Below are positions 1 through 11,900 of a stretch of 64,000 bases of DNA, one piece after another. A model generated the notes under the pieces. It did not search any database, was not told the DNA's origin, and worked only from the letters and a program-made list of their open reading frames with translations. Made by a program: the position numbers and the translations under genes. How positions within the stretch are numbered: the first letter of the stretch is position 1; every line of letters starts with the position of its first letter. Source of the DNA: Pocillopora verrucosa (Eukaryota; Cnidaria; Anthozoa; Scleractinia; Pocilloporidae); assembly GCF_036669915.1 (NCBI RefSeq), contig NC_089325.1:4224683-4288682 (forward strand), read 5' to 3'.

Positions 1-1449
1 CAATCACCCAAAGATCAAATCCAGAGCCATCTGCGCGTCATTCCAGCGCACCAATCATTAAGTCTCCGCTATATTCGAATCCCCAGTTAACAATATTGAT
101 AAATATTACCTTGACCGCAAGTGTAGTAGAACACAATGTCTAAACCGCTGGTGTCTGATCGTGTCCAGTGGAATTGTTTGCTTGGAGGACATCGAATTGA
201 TGTAGAGAATGGCTCAACTGTTCCAGAAATCAAAGAATAGGGGATGGATTTTAACCAAAACACCTTTACACTGTTGTTATTGGTTGAACAACCTCTAACA
301 AATCCTTCGTTAATTACAGTATAGACGAAGATTCAGTACCTACAAAGACCTACACGAAACCTTTTGTCTAAGTTGCTCTACAGGAAGAATTGCAGTATGG
401 TAGTGGGTTTCTATGCCTATAAATAAATCCTAAGAAAGCCTTAACGGACTACTCCCGCTGAATTTAAGTTTCGAGAAATTATCTCTTGCTTTGCTCTGGA
501 TATCGCTTTTATTTATTTCATAGGAAGAAAATTATTGCGAAACCCAAATACGAGAAAAAGCTGCGTTTGTATGTGCCTGGGTCCATTAATGAAGGAGATT
601 ATGCGCAATTAGGATACTCATTAGAACCTTAAAGAACTTTAAAAGCTACTTTCGACGATCTATATTTTGGGTACTGTAAAACCAAAACCAAAGAATTTCG
701 AACAACCAATGTAAGCACAGGAGATTTATATAAAAAGCCAACGCGGACGCAAAGAAAAAAACAAACAAACTGTTCAATGCGCGGGAAACGTGGGTGACCA
801 AGTCGCGATTGGTTTTAGTTTTGAATCTGATTGGTTGAAAGGATGACGTGAGTTTCAAGATCCAATCACATGGCGAAGTGAAGCAGAACCGAAGCAGTCC
901 GAAAGTAAATTGGAAACTACTCTCACGAGTCCTACACTCCCCTTCAGCTGGTAATTATGACACACTTTCCCCCTCCCCTCACCCCTCCCCCATTCCCCTC
1001 ACCCCTCCCTCATTCCTCTCATAGCAAATAATTTAAGGCAACAGAAACTCAATCGGAAGTTTATCACTTACTTAAAGCTGACGGAAGAGGATCAGATAAG
1101 GCTGAGGCCTGTGTCAAGAACACTCCAAACACAGCGAGGAACAGAACCCACATGACTGAAAAGCAAATGGTGTCGTTGTACTTAAAGAAGACCTGTCAAA
1201 CAAACTCCTCATTTTCACTTACTGAATCTAAGTACGTTTGCGATTAATTATCATATAAAGTACCGTTCACGTCGTTGTTAATGAAGCGCTGTTCTAGGGC
1301 ACTAGTGCCATCATTTTTGTGCCACCACGACGCACTTCAAACGGAACGTTTTTGGAGCAAGCCACAGTCAATTGCAAAATCGACCCCATATCTCTTGGTT
1401 TCTCACCGTTTTTTCTGCTAGACCACATTAAGCATACATAGTTTGGTTT
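1..1449. other. intergenic, nothing recognised
   Basis: AT-rich sequence with only short open frames. I see no splice-bounded coding block, RNA gene or repeat that I can name. A CT/CCCC-rich patch lies near 966-1020. Confidence 0.5.
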
Positions 1450-1680
1450 CATCAACTGACTGAGATGTTATTGTAAATTGGCCACTGTAGAGAGCGTCTA
1501 AACCTGACTTTTCGAGGGTTAGCTCTTCGTCTTTCGCTCAGACGAAGGACTACTGCTAAAAACATCGGCTTCAGACACTCTTTACGGTGGCCAGTTTACG
1601 CTATCAACGCAGATGATAAATTCAATTATCTTGTAATACCACCCAACGACGCAGCACCGCATTTTCCTTAGAATCTTATC
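1450..1680. mobile_element. Penelope-type end fragment, inverted pair
   Basis: Two imperfect copies of one end sequence face each other. The left arm at 1473-1531 starts GTAAATTGGCCAC and runs into TTCGAGGGTTAGC. The right arm at 1540-1599 is its reverse complement, ending GGCCAGTTTAC. Immediately after, at 1634-1675, is a block like the ACGCAGCACC...TTAGAA edge also seen at 23575 and 63360. At 63 kb the same sequence sits next to a Penelope-like protein tail, which is why I assign the family. No coding sequence is left here. Confidence 0.55.
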
Positions 1681-4600
1681 CGCCCTCCTCCCCTCTCCCA
1701 AAAGGTATTTTGTCAGGTTTCCCTGCGAGTAATAAAACTGTGTTACTGAAAAAAGACAATACAATGGATTTGAATGCGGTCAGCGGTTATCGTAAGGTCC
1801 CTTCATAACATACATCTTCCACTAAGAATTTTTTCAGTGGTCTTTTTGCCCTGATCTCTTGAACAAGGTTCAGAGAGGAGCCTTTGATTTTAAAAAAAAA
1901 AATTTCATTTCTATTCTATTATGGCGTTGACTAATAGAATAGAAATCTGCTCTTTGTCACTCCTGGTTTTTCTAGTCGTGGTACCTGCAAACCCAAACAC
2001 TTGGTACCTGCTCTTTACACAATGGAGATCGTTTGAATAAAGATACTAGTAGTATATGTTAGAAAACACGTCTCAGTTTGTATTGCACAAAGCCCGCGGG
2101 TCCCAAAATACATCGTGCATTTAGCCGTGTCGATCTAAACAAATCCTTATGCCAAAGTTGCAAGAAACTCCGTGACTTCTGCATTTACAGACTCATCAAA
2201 TTTTTGTTTGAAGATGAAACTAATTGATCCTCGAGTACTTTCAGAAGACATACATGGATTCGAAATTTGTGAAATAAAAGATCTTCTATTACTCCTTTAA
2301 ATTCATATGCGAATGTTGCATTTGACGAACCTAAGAGATTTTAATCGAAACCTTTCTCCTGTGTCAAGAGGACAGCGACGTTTGTCACAGATACAACCCC
2401 ACAGTAGGAGGGGTTGTTTGAAAGCGTTACATAAGCGAAGAGGAAACCATTGTTGGACCTCTAGAAACGAACAGTACATGGCTCGATAAATTTTAACCAA
2501 GATCCTCTAGGCTTACATGTAATATGAAATAATTTGGAGTTCACTCACCTTTAGAAAATATAGCTAAAGATCCAACAGATTATCAAAACACACTGAAGAC
2601 GAATATTTAATGAAGAGTTCCCCGAAACCTGATCACAACAGGTAGTTATCATGTCTTTTATTAAGACGCATGCTCGCATGCGCAGTTTAGAAGGACTTCT
2701 AATCTTGCCTAACTTTGAAAATGAACCTAAACTCAGGGAGAAATCTTCAGTAAAATTTCTCCACCACTTTTAATTTGGAAGTTCTCTTGTCGATGGCAGC
2801 TAGTAATGATTATGATTAAGCTATGATGGCTTCGCTAAGAAAAATTTAAACTGAAAATAAAAGCAAAAAATGAAATCAACTGCAACGTGAAATTCTGCGC
2901 ATCAACTGCCTTCCACTTACACTGGTAGGAACTTTTATGTTTTTCTTCGATTAGATTGGATTCTCATTTCATTTTTTACGTTTTTGATTGAATTTATCAT
3001 AGTCTGTTAAAGCGCTAACAATATTTAAACATCTCAATGACGGTTCATTTCTCAAAGTCGCGCCGCGCTAGGCGGGAGCGCGTGCGAGCGTGGATTCCAT
3101 CCTTGTTCTGAGTTTTGTGCATGCGCATTCATAGCCTAACAGCGAGAAAATATAAAAGACTAATTTTCAAAAAGTCATCTCTATTTTGTCTAATATAAAC
3201 AGAATTAGCTTTGCTGCACAAACCTCGAACCGGCAGAATTCAGATGTACCGACTTTGAATAATAAAACATGCGACTGAAAGAACATGTTCGCGCACAAGT
3301 AAAGTGAGGAACTCATTATGATAATATGATATATTCACGTAGTTGTCCAGTAAAAACAAATCATAGTCTTCCTTTCAGATCTCAACTCTAAACAAGGGTA
3401 GACATAACACAGTCGTGCACGTACGCGGTTCTGTATCATTGCAAATGTTTGGAAGACAAAAGCTTATATGCATGTTGCCGGTTGAACAATGAAATGGAAC
3501 AATCGGTCATAATATCAAAAAGATACTGAAATCAATAGTTTCTTTTAAAGGAAAATGATGTGTTGGGGTCTGTGCGATGTACACGTCAGCATTGAACGAA
3601 ATCTCTGGACTTCCCGTTCAACTGAACCCGTCAACAGGCAAGTTTTAGACGTCAAGATCCAAGTCGTAGCCAAGTGGTAACAGAGACTGTGAAGGTGTAA
3701 TGGTACACTTGTTTTGTTTTGTTTTTTTTCTAAAGGTTTCTGTTTGTTTGAAATAAAAATGTTGAAGACGCCGGATTCACTTTCCGCTGAAATGACGTCT
3801 TATCGGTGTAACCACAGTTATCAGGTCTTTTTCGGTATTAATGAATCTTCAGGTAATTATTCATTCAGAATGTGCTTTCAAATTTATTTTTCCAATTGAT
3901 CTTTTTCTATATATGAAAACATGATATAAGACAAATATTGCAGTGAACTGATATTCCCTAACTTTACTCCGTTTTTAAGTAGCGACTTCATTTGTTCTCC
4001 GAACAATAAAGCGAATCAGCGACTTCCGCTAAATGACGCAAAACGAGTAGCCATGGTTACTTGGATACAATCAACGTGATGGAATATTCCAGAAACACGG
4101 AGACAAATTCTATAGTTACATATTGACCTTTAATCCCCTACAAAATGTTATTTATGTTTTATACAGGACATACAGCGGAAAAGGAAGAATCAGTGAAAAT
4201 TCTATGCTGAGAAGGTACATCTACAGTATTCTACAGATCCGCTGATGGGCTTAACAGGCAGGCATCAAATGAACTTGACAGGTTCACCGATACTTAAGGT
4301 TAAAATGCACGGCATATGTTTGATGAACACTTTATGTCATCCATTATTTTCTTTTGATTCTTCGTTTATCCCCTCGCTTGTTCTTGGGATCCGAAAATGA
4401 TAATAAAAAACAGATCAAACAAAACAAAAAAAAAGTACAGGAAAAAGAATGAGAGCAGGGCGCGAAGCAGCGGTGTTCCGCGAAGATTATTTTGTAGATA
4501 ACGACGGGAAGGAAAACATTAATAGGTTTTTGGGAGTGTACTTATTCAAAAACAGGAAAAAGCAAAGGTTTTCTGTCTCTTCTCTCCTTCTCCCCATTCA

Positions 4601-5912
4601 TTATTCCTAAGAAGGCTTAGGGCGTTCTCTGCCAGCGGTTTCTTTGGCACTTAAATAACGGCAGCGGAGCCGCGTAAACGAGCGAACACAGTTGGCTTCA
4701 CGGCTCATTTTCGCGCCCCTGCCACTCAATACGCACATCTACGCAGGTATCAAAATAAATGCTGAGCTGTCAATCATTGCAAAGTGGATCGAACACGTCT
4801 ATTATGAACTTCTTTTTTACCTGTACTTCTGAGACCGAGACATACGTTTTAGGTGAAAAATCGAGGAAGTTGCCGCCGGAGTTATTTTGGATATATCAGA
4901 GGAGGCCGGACATGGCGGGGCAAAATCACACGTTCCATATCAAAAAGTGATTTCCTGCTTTCATACAAAAGTTGCGCCAAATAAAAAATGATTTATAATT
5001 TTCTGCCGATCGCATGGTGTACAATGAGCTTCTGCTAGCCGTACAGCTTATTGGGGGGTGCCAGATCCCAAGTCAAAGCGATTAACATTTTTCGTTGCTG
5101 AATAAACACCGGTGGAATGGTGCAACTTGAGGCGTGATCGTTTTCAAACGGCAAAAACAAATAAAGGGAAGTCCTCAAATAATATCCGGTGCTTAAAAAT
5201 AATCTGGCTTATTTGCGATACGTGTTCTCAACTGGGTGCCGACAGCCGTCCTGCTGTTGCATCATTTCATTAAGGCTCTCGCAAATGTCGCTATTTCCCT
5301 TAAACTGAAACAAAATTTCCTTTTAATGTAAGTTAGGCAATCCTGTGACTAGAGAAACGCTAACATTCTGGGCGGAAAGGATAGAAGAGGACAGCTCGGC
5401 AGAAGTCCAAAGAAAGTGTTACGTACAAAGGTTTTATTGGCTGACATAAATCACGAAAAGTAGGTGTTAAATATCCGTCATTTGACATTTAATTATGAGC
5501 GCTAGGGCCAATCGAGAAACTAATCAGCTCTCACGCTTAAACCGTTGACAATGGTTTCACGGTCTGTTTCTCGGGCCTAAACCTTTCACAAATTTGTCCA
5601 ACAAAGTTCAGCATTTGATGGAACTTAAGGCCTTGAGATCCTGACGATCGACAGTTGATTGCTCAGCCACACGAACAATTATAAATCATCGGTTGACATT
5701 TCGCACAATCCACGTAAGGTATTTTTGTAAAGGTGTTGAGAGAGAGGCACCGTTGAGAGACTGCGGTCTTTGTGCCACTGAAAGCGAACTAAAAAACCCA
5801 CCACTCCTGACGCACCGCTAAAATACTTTAAGATATTTGGGATTATTTGCCTCTTGGCTTAGTTTGTTTTGGTTCAAGCGTTAGACGAACCGACGGTTGA
5901 CCAAACACAACG
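1681..5912. other. intergenic and 5' flank of the tolloid-like gene
   Basis: No gene recognised. Contains a perfect 15-bp inverted repeat at 1907-1921/1932-1946 and GC-richer patches near 3060-3100 and 4620-4740 of unknown origin. The region just upstream of 5913 should hold the promoter and 5' UTR of the protease gene; no clear TATA box or upstream exon could be assigned. Confidence 0.4.
1907..1946. repeat. perfect 15-bp inverted repeat
   Basis: ATTTCTATTCTATTA at 1907-1921 is followed after a 10-nt loop by its exact reverse complement at 1932-1946. It can form a cruciform or hairpin. No flanking duplication was seen. Confidence 0.7.
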
Positions 5913-8900
5913 ATGCTGTCCGTTGGTTTGCTTTTTCTGATGTTTTTCCTGGCCTTTGAGGGCGCCGTAGTTCAAGCTGATGACGAGGATTACGACCCTT
6001 GCAAGGCTGGTAAGATTTTTTATCTACGTTTCGTCGTCAATTCCCTTTTCTTGCGTTTCTTTTCTTTGTCAAACGAGCCATCTTTCCTCGTGTGAGAAAC
6101 ACGAGTATCAGCGTGCGCTCTTGATCGCTCCTATCAGTTCAGTTGTCAGATTAATAGTCGTAACTAAACAAAGCCATTCCCGCAATTTTTCGGATTAAAC
6201 CGGCTGCTGTTTTCAACCCGTTTCTTTCACGGTCTCCTGAACAATGACGAGATTTTTTAATTCTTTCCCTCATTGGGAAAACTACTTGAACGAAGTCCTG
6301 ATGCGTACTGTACTTCAGCCCTCTCTGGTTCCCTTTGTCTAAATGCATCAATCATTTGCATCAGATTTTATCGCTTCAGTTAACACAAGCCTTAATACCT
6401 AATTTGATGCCTGCAGATGGTATCGTACAGGGTGATATTGCAGTTTCTAAGGCGGACTTGCGTCAAAGCAGAAGGAAAAGGGCTGCGACTGCATTCAACA
6501 AGAGGCTTTGGCGAGAAGGTGTAATTCCTTTTGAGATAGCAGACGGTGTTTACACAGGTAAGAAAATCGGATCGAATCTGCGTCATACTTCGTTCGATCC
6601 CCTAAATGTGGGGCACCAGTTCAAGTTCAAATTCATTGTTTCACTTTTGTGTTGCACATTGAGTGACCTTATGCATGAAAATAGACCTTCTGTTATCGGA
6701 AAATAATCCTTCACCAACAGGGTGTATTTTCACTTAACTTCAAGGGAGTCTTGGGCAAAAAAATGCGCTCTCTTGGAGGATTCACTAAAAAGCAAATATC
6801 GTTTAGGTATTGCCTTTTTACCGATGACTCTGGCCTTAAGAAGTTTATTTGTAATTACTGTAAAAACCTTTTGTTTAACTTATTTTGCGGATGCCTATCG
6901 TTAAGCTTTCCTCACTCATGAATGATGTCATTAGGATCATTCTCGAAAGCGTTTTGCGCGGATCGTCTTTCAGTGCTTAAGGCATTAGAAGAAAGAGTAT
7001 TCAGTTAAAATTCTTTATCGTAATCCATCAATTTGTCACTTTTTATCATTTGTAAACATAAACATTTAATTTCCTATCAGTTAGTTTAACACAACTATTG
7101 CATAATTATTTTTATAAATTACGACAAACCAATGAAACAATCGTTTATTGACAATTTTCCTTGTTGCAAAGTTAAAACTGGGTCTCTGATATTGATTTGG
7201 AGTCCTATACCTTCAGTGTATTGGGTTCACTAACCAAAGGATCATGGATGTCTTTCTAAGTGGGCCAGTCATAAAAATCTTCGTGTAAAAAAGGGAACAA
7301 CGACCCAATGAAAACTGTTAATGCCGAATACCCCAAAGTGGCCTTTTCCCATTGATTGTATTGAATACCCAAGGCGTAGGTTACTTATGTCACTGACGTT
7401 TCAGCGACGCTAGTAAGATTATCACAGTAGGAATTGAGCCACGCTACCCCCACTACACCACGTTTTGCCGACAATGGAACTAAAGTACTTTAATGAAAAT
7501 GAAAAGTTAATCCCCTCATTTGTATAATTTAGTCGCCTTCATGAGCCATTTAGAGCGTCTTCAAACGGTCTATGAAGGCGGAAAAATACTACGAATGAGT
7601 CCATTAACATTTTATGTAACTTTATTGGCATATTCAGCCCAAGATGTAATTTAGATATGCAATTTGTTTTAAGGCTTTATTCATAACTCTCTTGGATTTT
7701 GTTCGTCTCATGTCAACAATTATTCACTACGAAAACATAGTGTGGTGTGCTTGTGACTTCTGATAGTATTCCCCGTAAACCTATCCGCTTTTCTACTGGA
7801 TGGAACAGCGGTCTTCCTTTCGTTCTTTTTATCAAAGGTTCCATTTTGTAGCTTTCACATCTATTTCCTAGCGCTGCGCGGGACCTAATTCTGATTTGCC
7901 TTCGTCAATTCTATAATGTGAAGGAGACGTCGGAAGGGGAGTTCCTCACGAGCCATGGTGAAACACACTCTCGTCAGATTCGCTTTGAGCTTTACGGTTG
8001 ATCGGCGATTTTATGAGCATAAGCTCCTACAAAATATGTGAGCTTAAGTTTTAAAAACATAATTCATAGGGAAACATTCATTATCGTGTCACGAAATGAA
8101 ATCGATCCTAGAATAATTTACAAGGTCCTATTTTAGGAATTCGTATGCGCAAACCCAAAACAATCTTGTGACAGTCTAACCGGCAACATTGTGATCTGAT
8201 TATCTGTGAGGCGGCGCTAATTTTTTTATCCGTTTAAAATGTAAGCGAGTGGTTCATTATCGGCTTAGGAAGTAATTACGGGAATAAGGTTTGTCTTGGA
8301 CGTTTTCGAGGGTGGAACGTTACTCCTACTGCTGCAATTGCAGCATTTCAGCTGGGCCCGAGGATCCATTCCTTGGAAAGGGCTGTCTTAACCCTTAGAC
8401 TCCCAAGATCTCATTAGTGATTCTCCTTACTGTCTGCTATACAGTTCTTCTGATGAAGCTTTTGAGAATTTGGTATTGGATCTACTAATAATCCCCTGAT
8501 TGATACTTTTCTTGGTTCTCATCTAGTCTTATTGATTTTGTATTGATATTGTGAGGAGAAATTCTGTTTTTGTCACTCATGGGAGTTAAAGGGTTAAAGA
8601 ATTTCTTCAGCTCTCTTTAATTAATATCAAATCCCTTTGCTTCATATTCAATGAATATTTTCATTTGCGATAATCGAGGAATTGTTCCTCCGAGAGGAAT
8701 TCGTAGCCGTTGTAAGATCTCTCCTTTTGTTTTTCGGAAATATCAAAAGGTCAGGTCAACAGAATGTAACTTAACGCTGACAGCAATTTCCTGGCGGCAG
8801 ATTGGCAGTTTGGTGGCAGCATTTATTGAAACGACGCAAACAATTACTTTATAAAGATTCTTTTCGCAGAAACTTATTCTTGGCCAGGAATTAAACAATA

Positions 8901-11900
8901 AAACTCACAAAATTATGCAGAAGAATGATAATGCATACATGGGAAGGGGTGAACGAGGAGAAAGAAGGATACAGACTTCGCAATGAGGCAAAGATTTTGC
9001 AAATTGTTTTGGGGATGATAAGTGCATAGGCTAGCTTATATTACATCTGACATCAAAATAGTGTCCACTGGCCACTCGCGTAGAGGAGTAAAATTCGATG
9101 GGAAAGGATACACCAGGGTACAAAAGGATATAAACAATTTCTTTGAAGCATAGTTTTTAGCAAATTGTTTTGGCGATGAAAGCTTCATAGGCCTACCAGA
9201 ATGACATCTGACATCAAAATAATGTTCATTAGAGACTCCTGAAAAGAAGTAGCAGTCCATGGAATGAGTAGCCGAGGGAAAAGATGGATATGGATCATAT
9301 CGCTTTCAGTGAAACCCAGATTTTGCAAATTGGTTCGGTTATGATAAGTGCACAGGCCAATTTGTATGACATCTGACATCAAAATGATGTCTATTGGCAA
9401 TTTTAAGGGTGTCGAATGGACTTGTCTGTACTTTAGAGCCCGACAAAATCATTACGGATTACGAATCGGACTCTTCCATCCTTGTGTCTTTAAATGTTGG
9501 CGATTGGAGGTAATTCTAGCACACTCGAAAATTGCAGTTACGTTTGAATTTAAGGTAAATAAAAGTCGGTCTCCATAGGCAGTTACTTCAGTATAGGTGG
9601 AAATCTTGGTCATTCTTCTCGTTTGGGAGTGAGTTAAACAACTGGTTTAATCGGATTAGTTCATAATCTTCTAAACAATTAATTTGTAATATCTTAAACA
9701 CGGGCTTCCAAGTAATCCAGTGATCTTGCAATCATCGCACACTTTAGATCCACAGTTTTCAAATTCCGTACTCGTTCCACATCATACTTAAAAAGCGGAG
9801 CTAAGCTTTTAATAATCGTTAACCAGCTTTTCGCCCTCTCAAAATTCAAAAATTATATTCTCAAGTTATGTTCAAAAAACTTTTAAAAATGACACTGGAC
9901 ATTGAACTACACAAGAAATGATTTGAAAAATCAAAAATTTTAGATGATTTTTTCGCTGTTGATGCAAGTTGTAGCTTGTGTAAAAGTCTTTCCGTTCCCA
10001 AGAGATTATCCAAGAGGGCATAGGGATTACTGTGCGGGAGTCGCGCGCAGGAAAGAAACGAAAGGGAATAATTGCATTGACAGCAGAAGATTTTTCTCCC
10101 TAATTCCTGGCCCCTTCCACCGCACTTAATTTTTAGCTTACTTTCGCTCCATGCCTCTGCGTGACTTTCGCATAGTTCATGCTTTCTCGCTTGGATAAAA
10201 GGAAACGGAAAAGAGTGTTTCACAAGCTACATGGGTTGCACCGACTTGGGTACTTCTCAGTACAGGCTCATATGGCCGAGTTCTTATGTTCTTTTGAAGC
10301 GAATAAGAAAAACTAATTCGTTGCGCCAAGGTTTACATTTATGTAGCCATTTCCGATTTGAAACTGTTAATGCTCTGATGATATCTGACCGAGCGTGTAT
10401 GGCTTTCTGAGCTAAATTGATCTCAAAAGGATTAGCTTTATCGTTCTAGAAGATTCATTTGTGTCGGAAATTCTTCTAAAGTTTATTTATAAAATTTATC
10501 TTGAAATCAAAATGAAGTTGAAATTTGAAAGACAGGTTCTTTGATGGAGTGCTCGTTGTGTTACCAAGCTGTAGGTTCTTTCCAAGGTCTTTAAATGCGT
10601 ATTTCACGCATATACTGCGTGGTAGATGCGAGACGGGCAGATATTTCATCTTGGTGTTGAAATTTGCAACAACAAAAAAGGATACTTGTTTTTGCCTTTT
10701 TCATATAGTAAGTAGATTAGCACGTCGTATCTCGGAGAGGCCACCTCTCAGGCACGATAATACTGATCCGATAATTTATTATTAAAAAACCAGGGACGTT
10801 ATCTTTAAATAGCTATGCGAAGTATTTCCTACAATTAAATTAGTGATATTAAGTTAATGATCATTTGTCATCGATTGACAGGGAGTGAAACAAATACGGA
10901 GCTTTTATAGACAAAATTGTAAGACAAAATTGTAAGACAAAATATTTGCGGTAAAAAAGCTGGTGTCCAAATTCCGTCAACATAAGTGTAACGAATGAAT
11001 GGATACATTAAGATTTAAACTAAGCCTTTAATAATAAGTCTCAAACTCTAAGTACAAGGTCTCAAGTTCAAGGTCTTTGCATCATGATTTGCTAAATAAT
11101 CCGATCACGTGCGTTGTGCCTAAAAACAAACAAACATACATAAACAAAGCTTTCCAAGGAGGGAGTGAAAATAAAAAATTGTAGCTCGGAATGCTTCACG
11201 AAAACTTAGGAATTTTTCAATAGGAACATTTGTGGCTGTCAAGGAAAAGTAAAGGAAAAGTGAAGGAAAAGCTTTCAATCACTATTGCACAATGCAGTAG
11301 TCAACTTAGTACGTCATCGTGACATTTTTCTGGAAATTCTTGACGTAATTTGGGTAGTTGAAACACCATGTGGTATATTGAATATCGCTATAAGTCCGCC
11401 AGTTTTCTGATACTTCTGTAATTAAACCGGATAAAAGCTTGATTGATGTCTAGACATAAATTGAAACGTACTTTTTCTTGACTAGTGTATATTGCAGGCA
11501 GCTGAATCCCGCCGGGTGATCGCAAAGTAAACTGTTTTCATCATTCCAGATTTTTCCGACATAATACCCGATCGTCTCTGTTGTTCGGGTAAGAACGAGG
11601 AGGCACGTTTTAGTTCCTTATATGCCTAGATTTCTGCAGTTTTCCAGCATCTTCCCTGGAAAACTCTTGTTTTGGCATAGGTAAAGTCTGAGTGAGATTC
11701 CTCACCTTCTGCCCTTCGAGAAATATTACAACCCACCTCCCAAAATGGCCACCTCCCTACTGCGGTTCTCTGCGTACTCTGCCCTTTCCCAAAGGTGACC
11801 TTTTTTGGTTGTGGAAAGGTTCGACTACATACCTCAATTTAACCCTTTAACTCCCAAGATTTGATTGTCAATTCCTCCCTCTAGATGCTACACATTTTCT

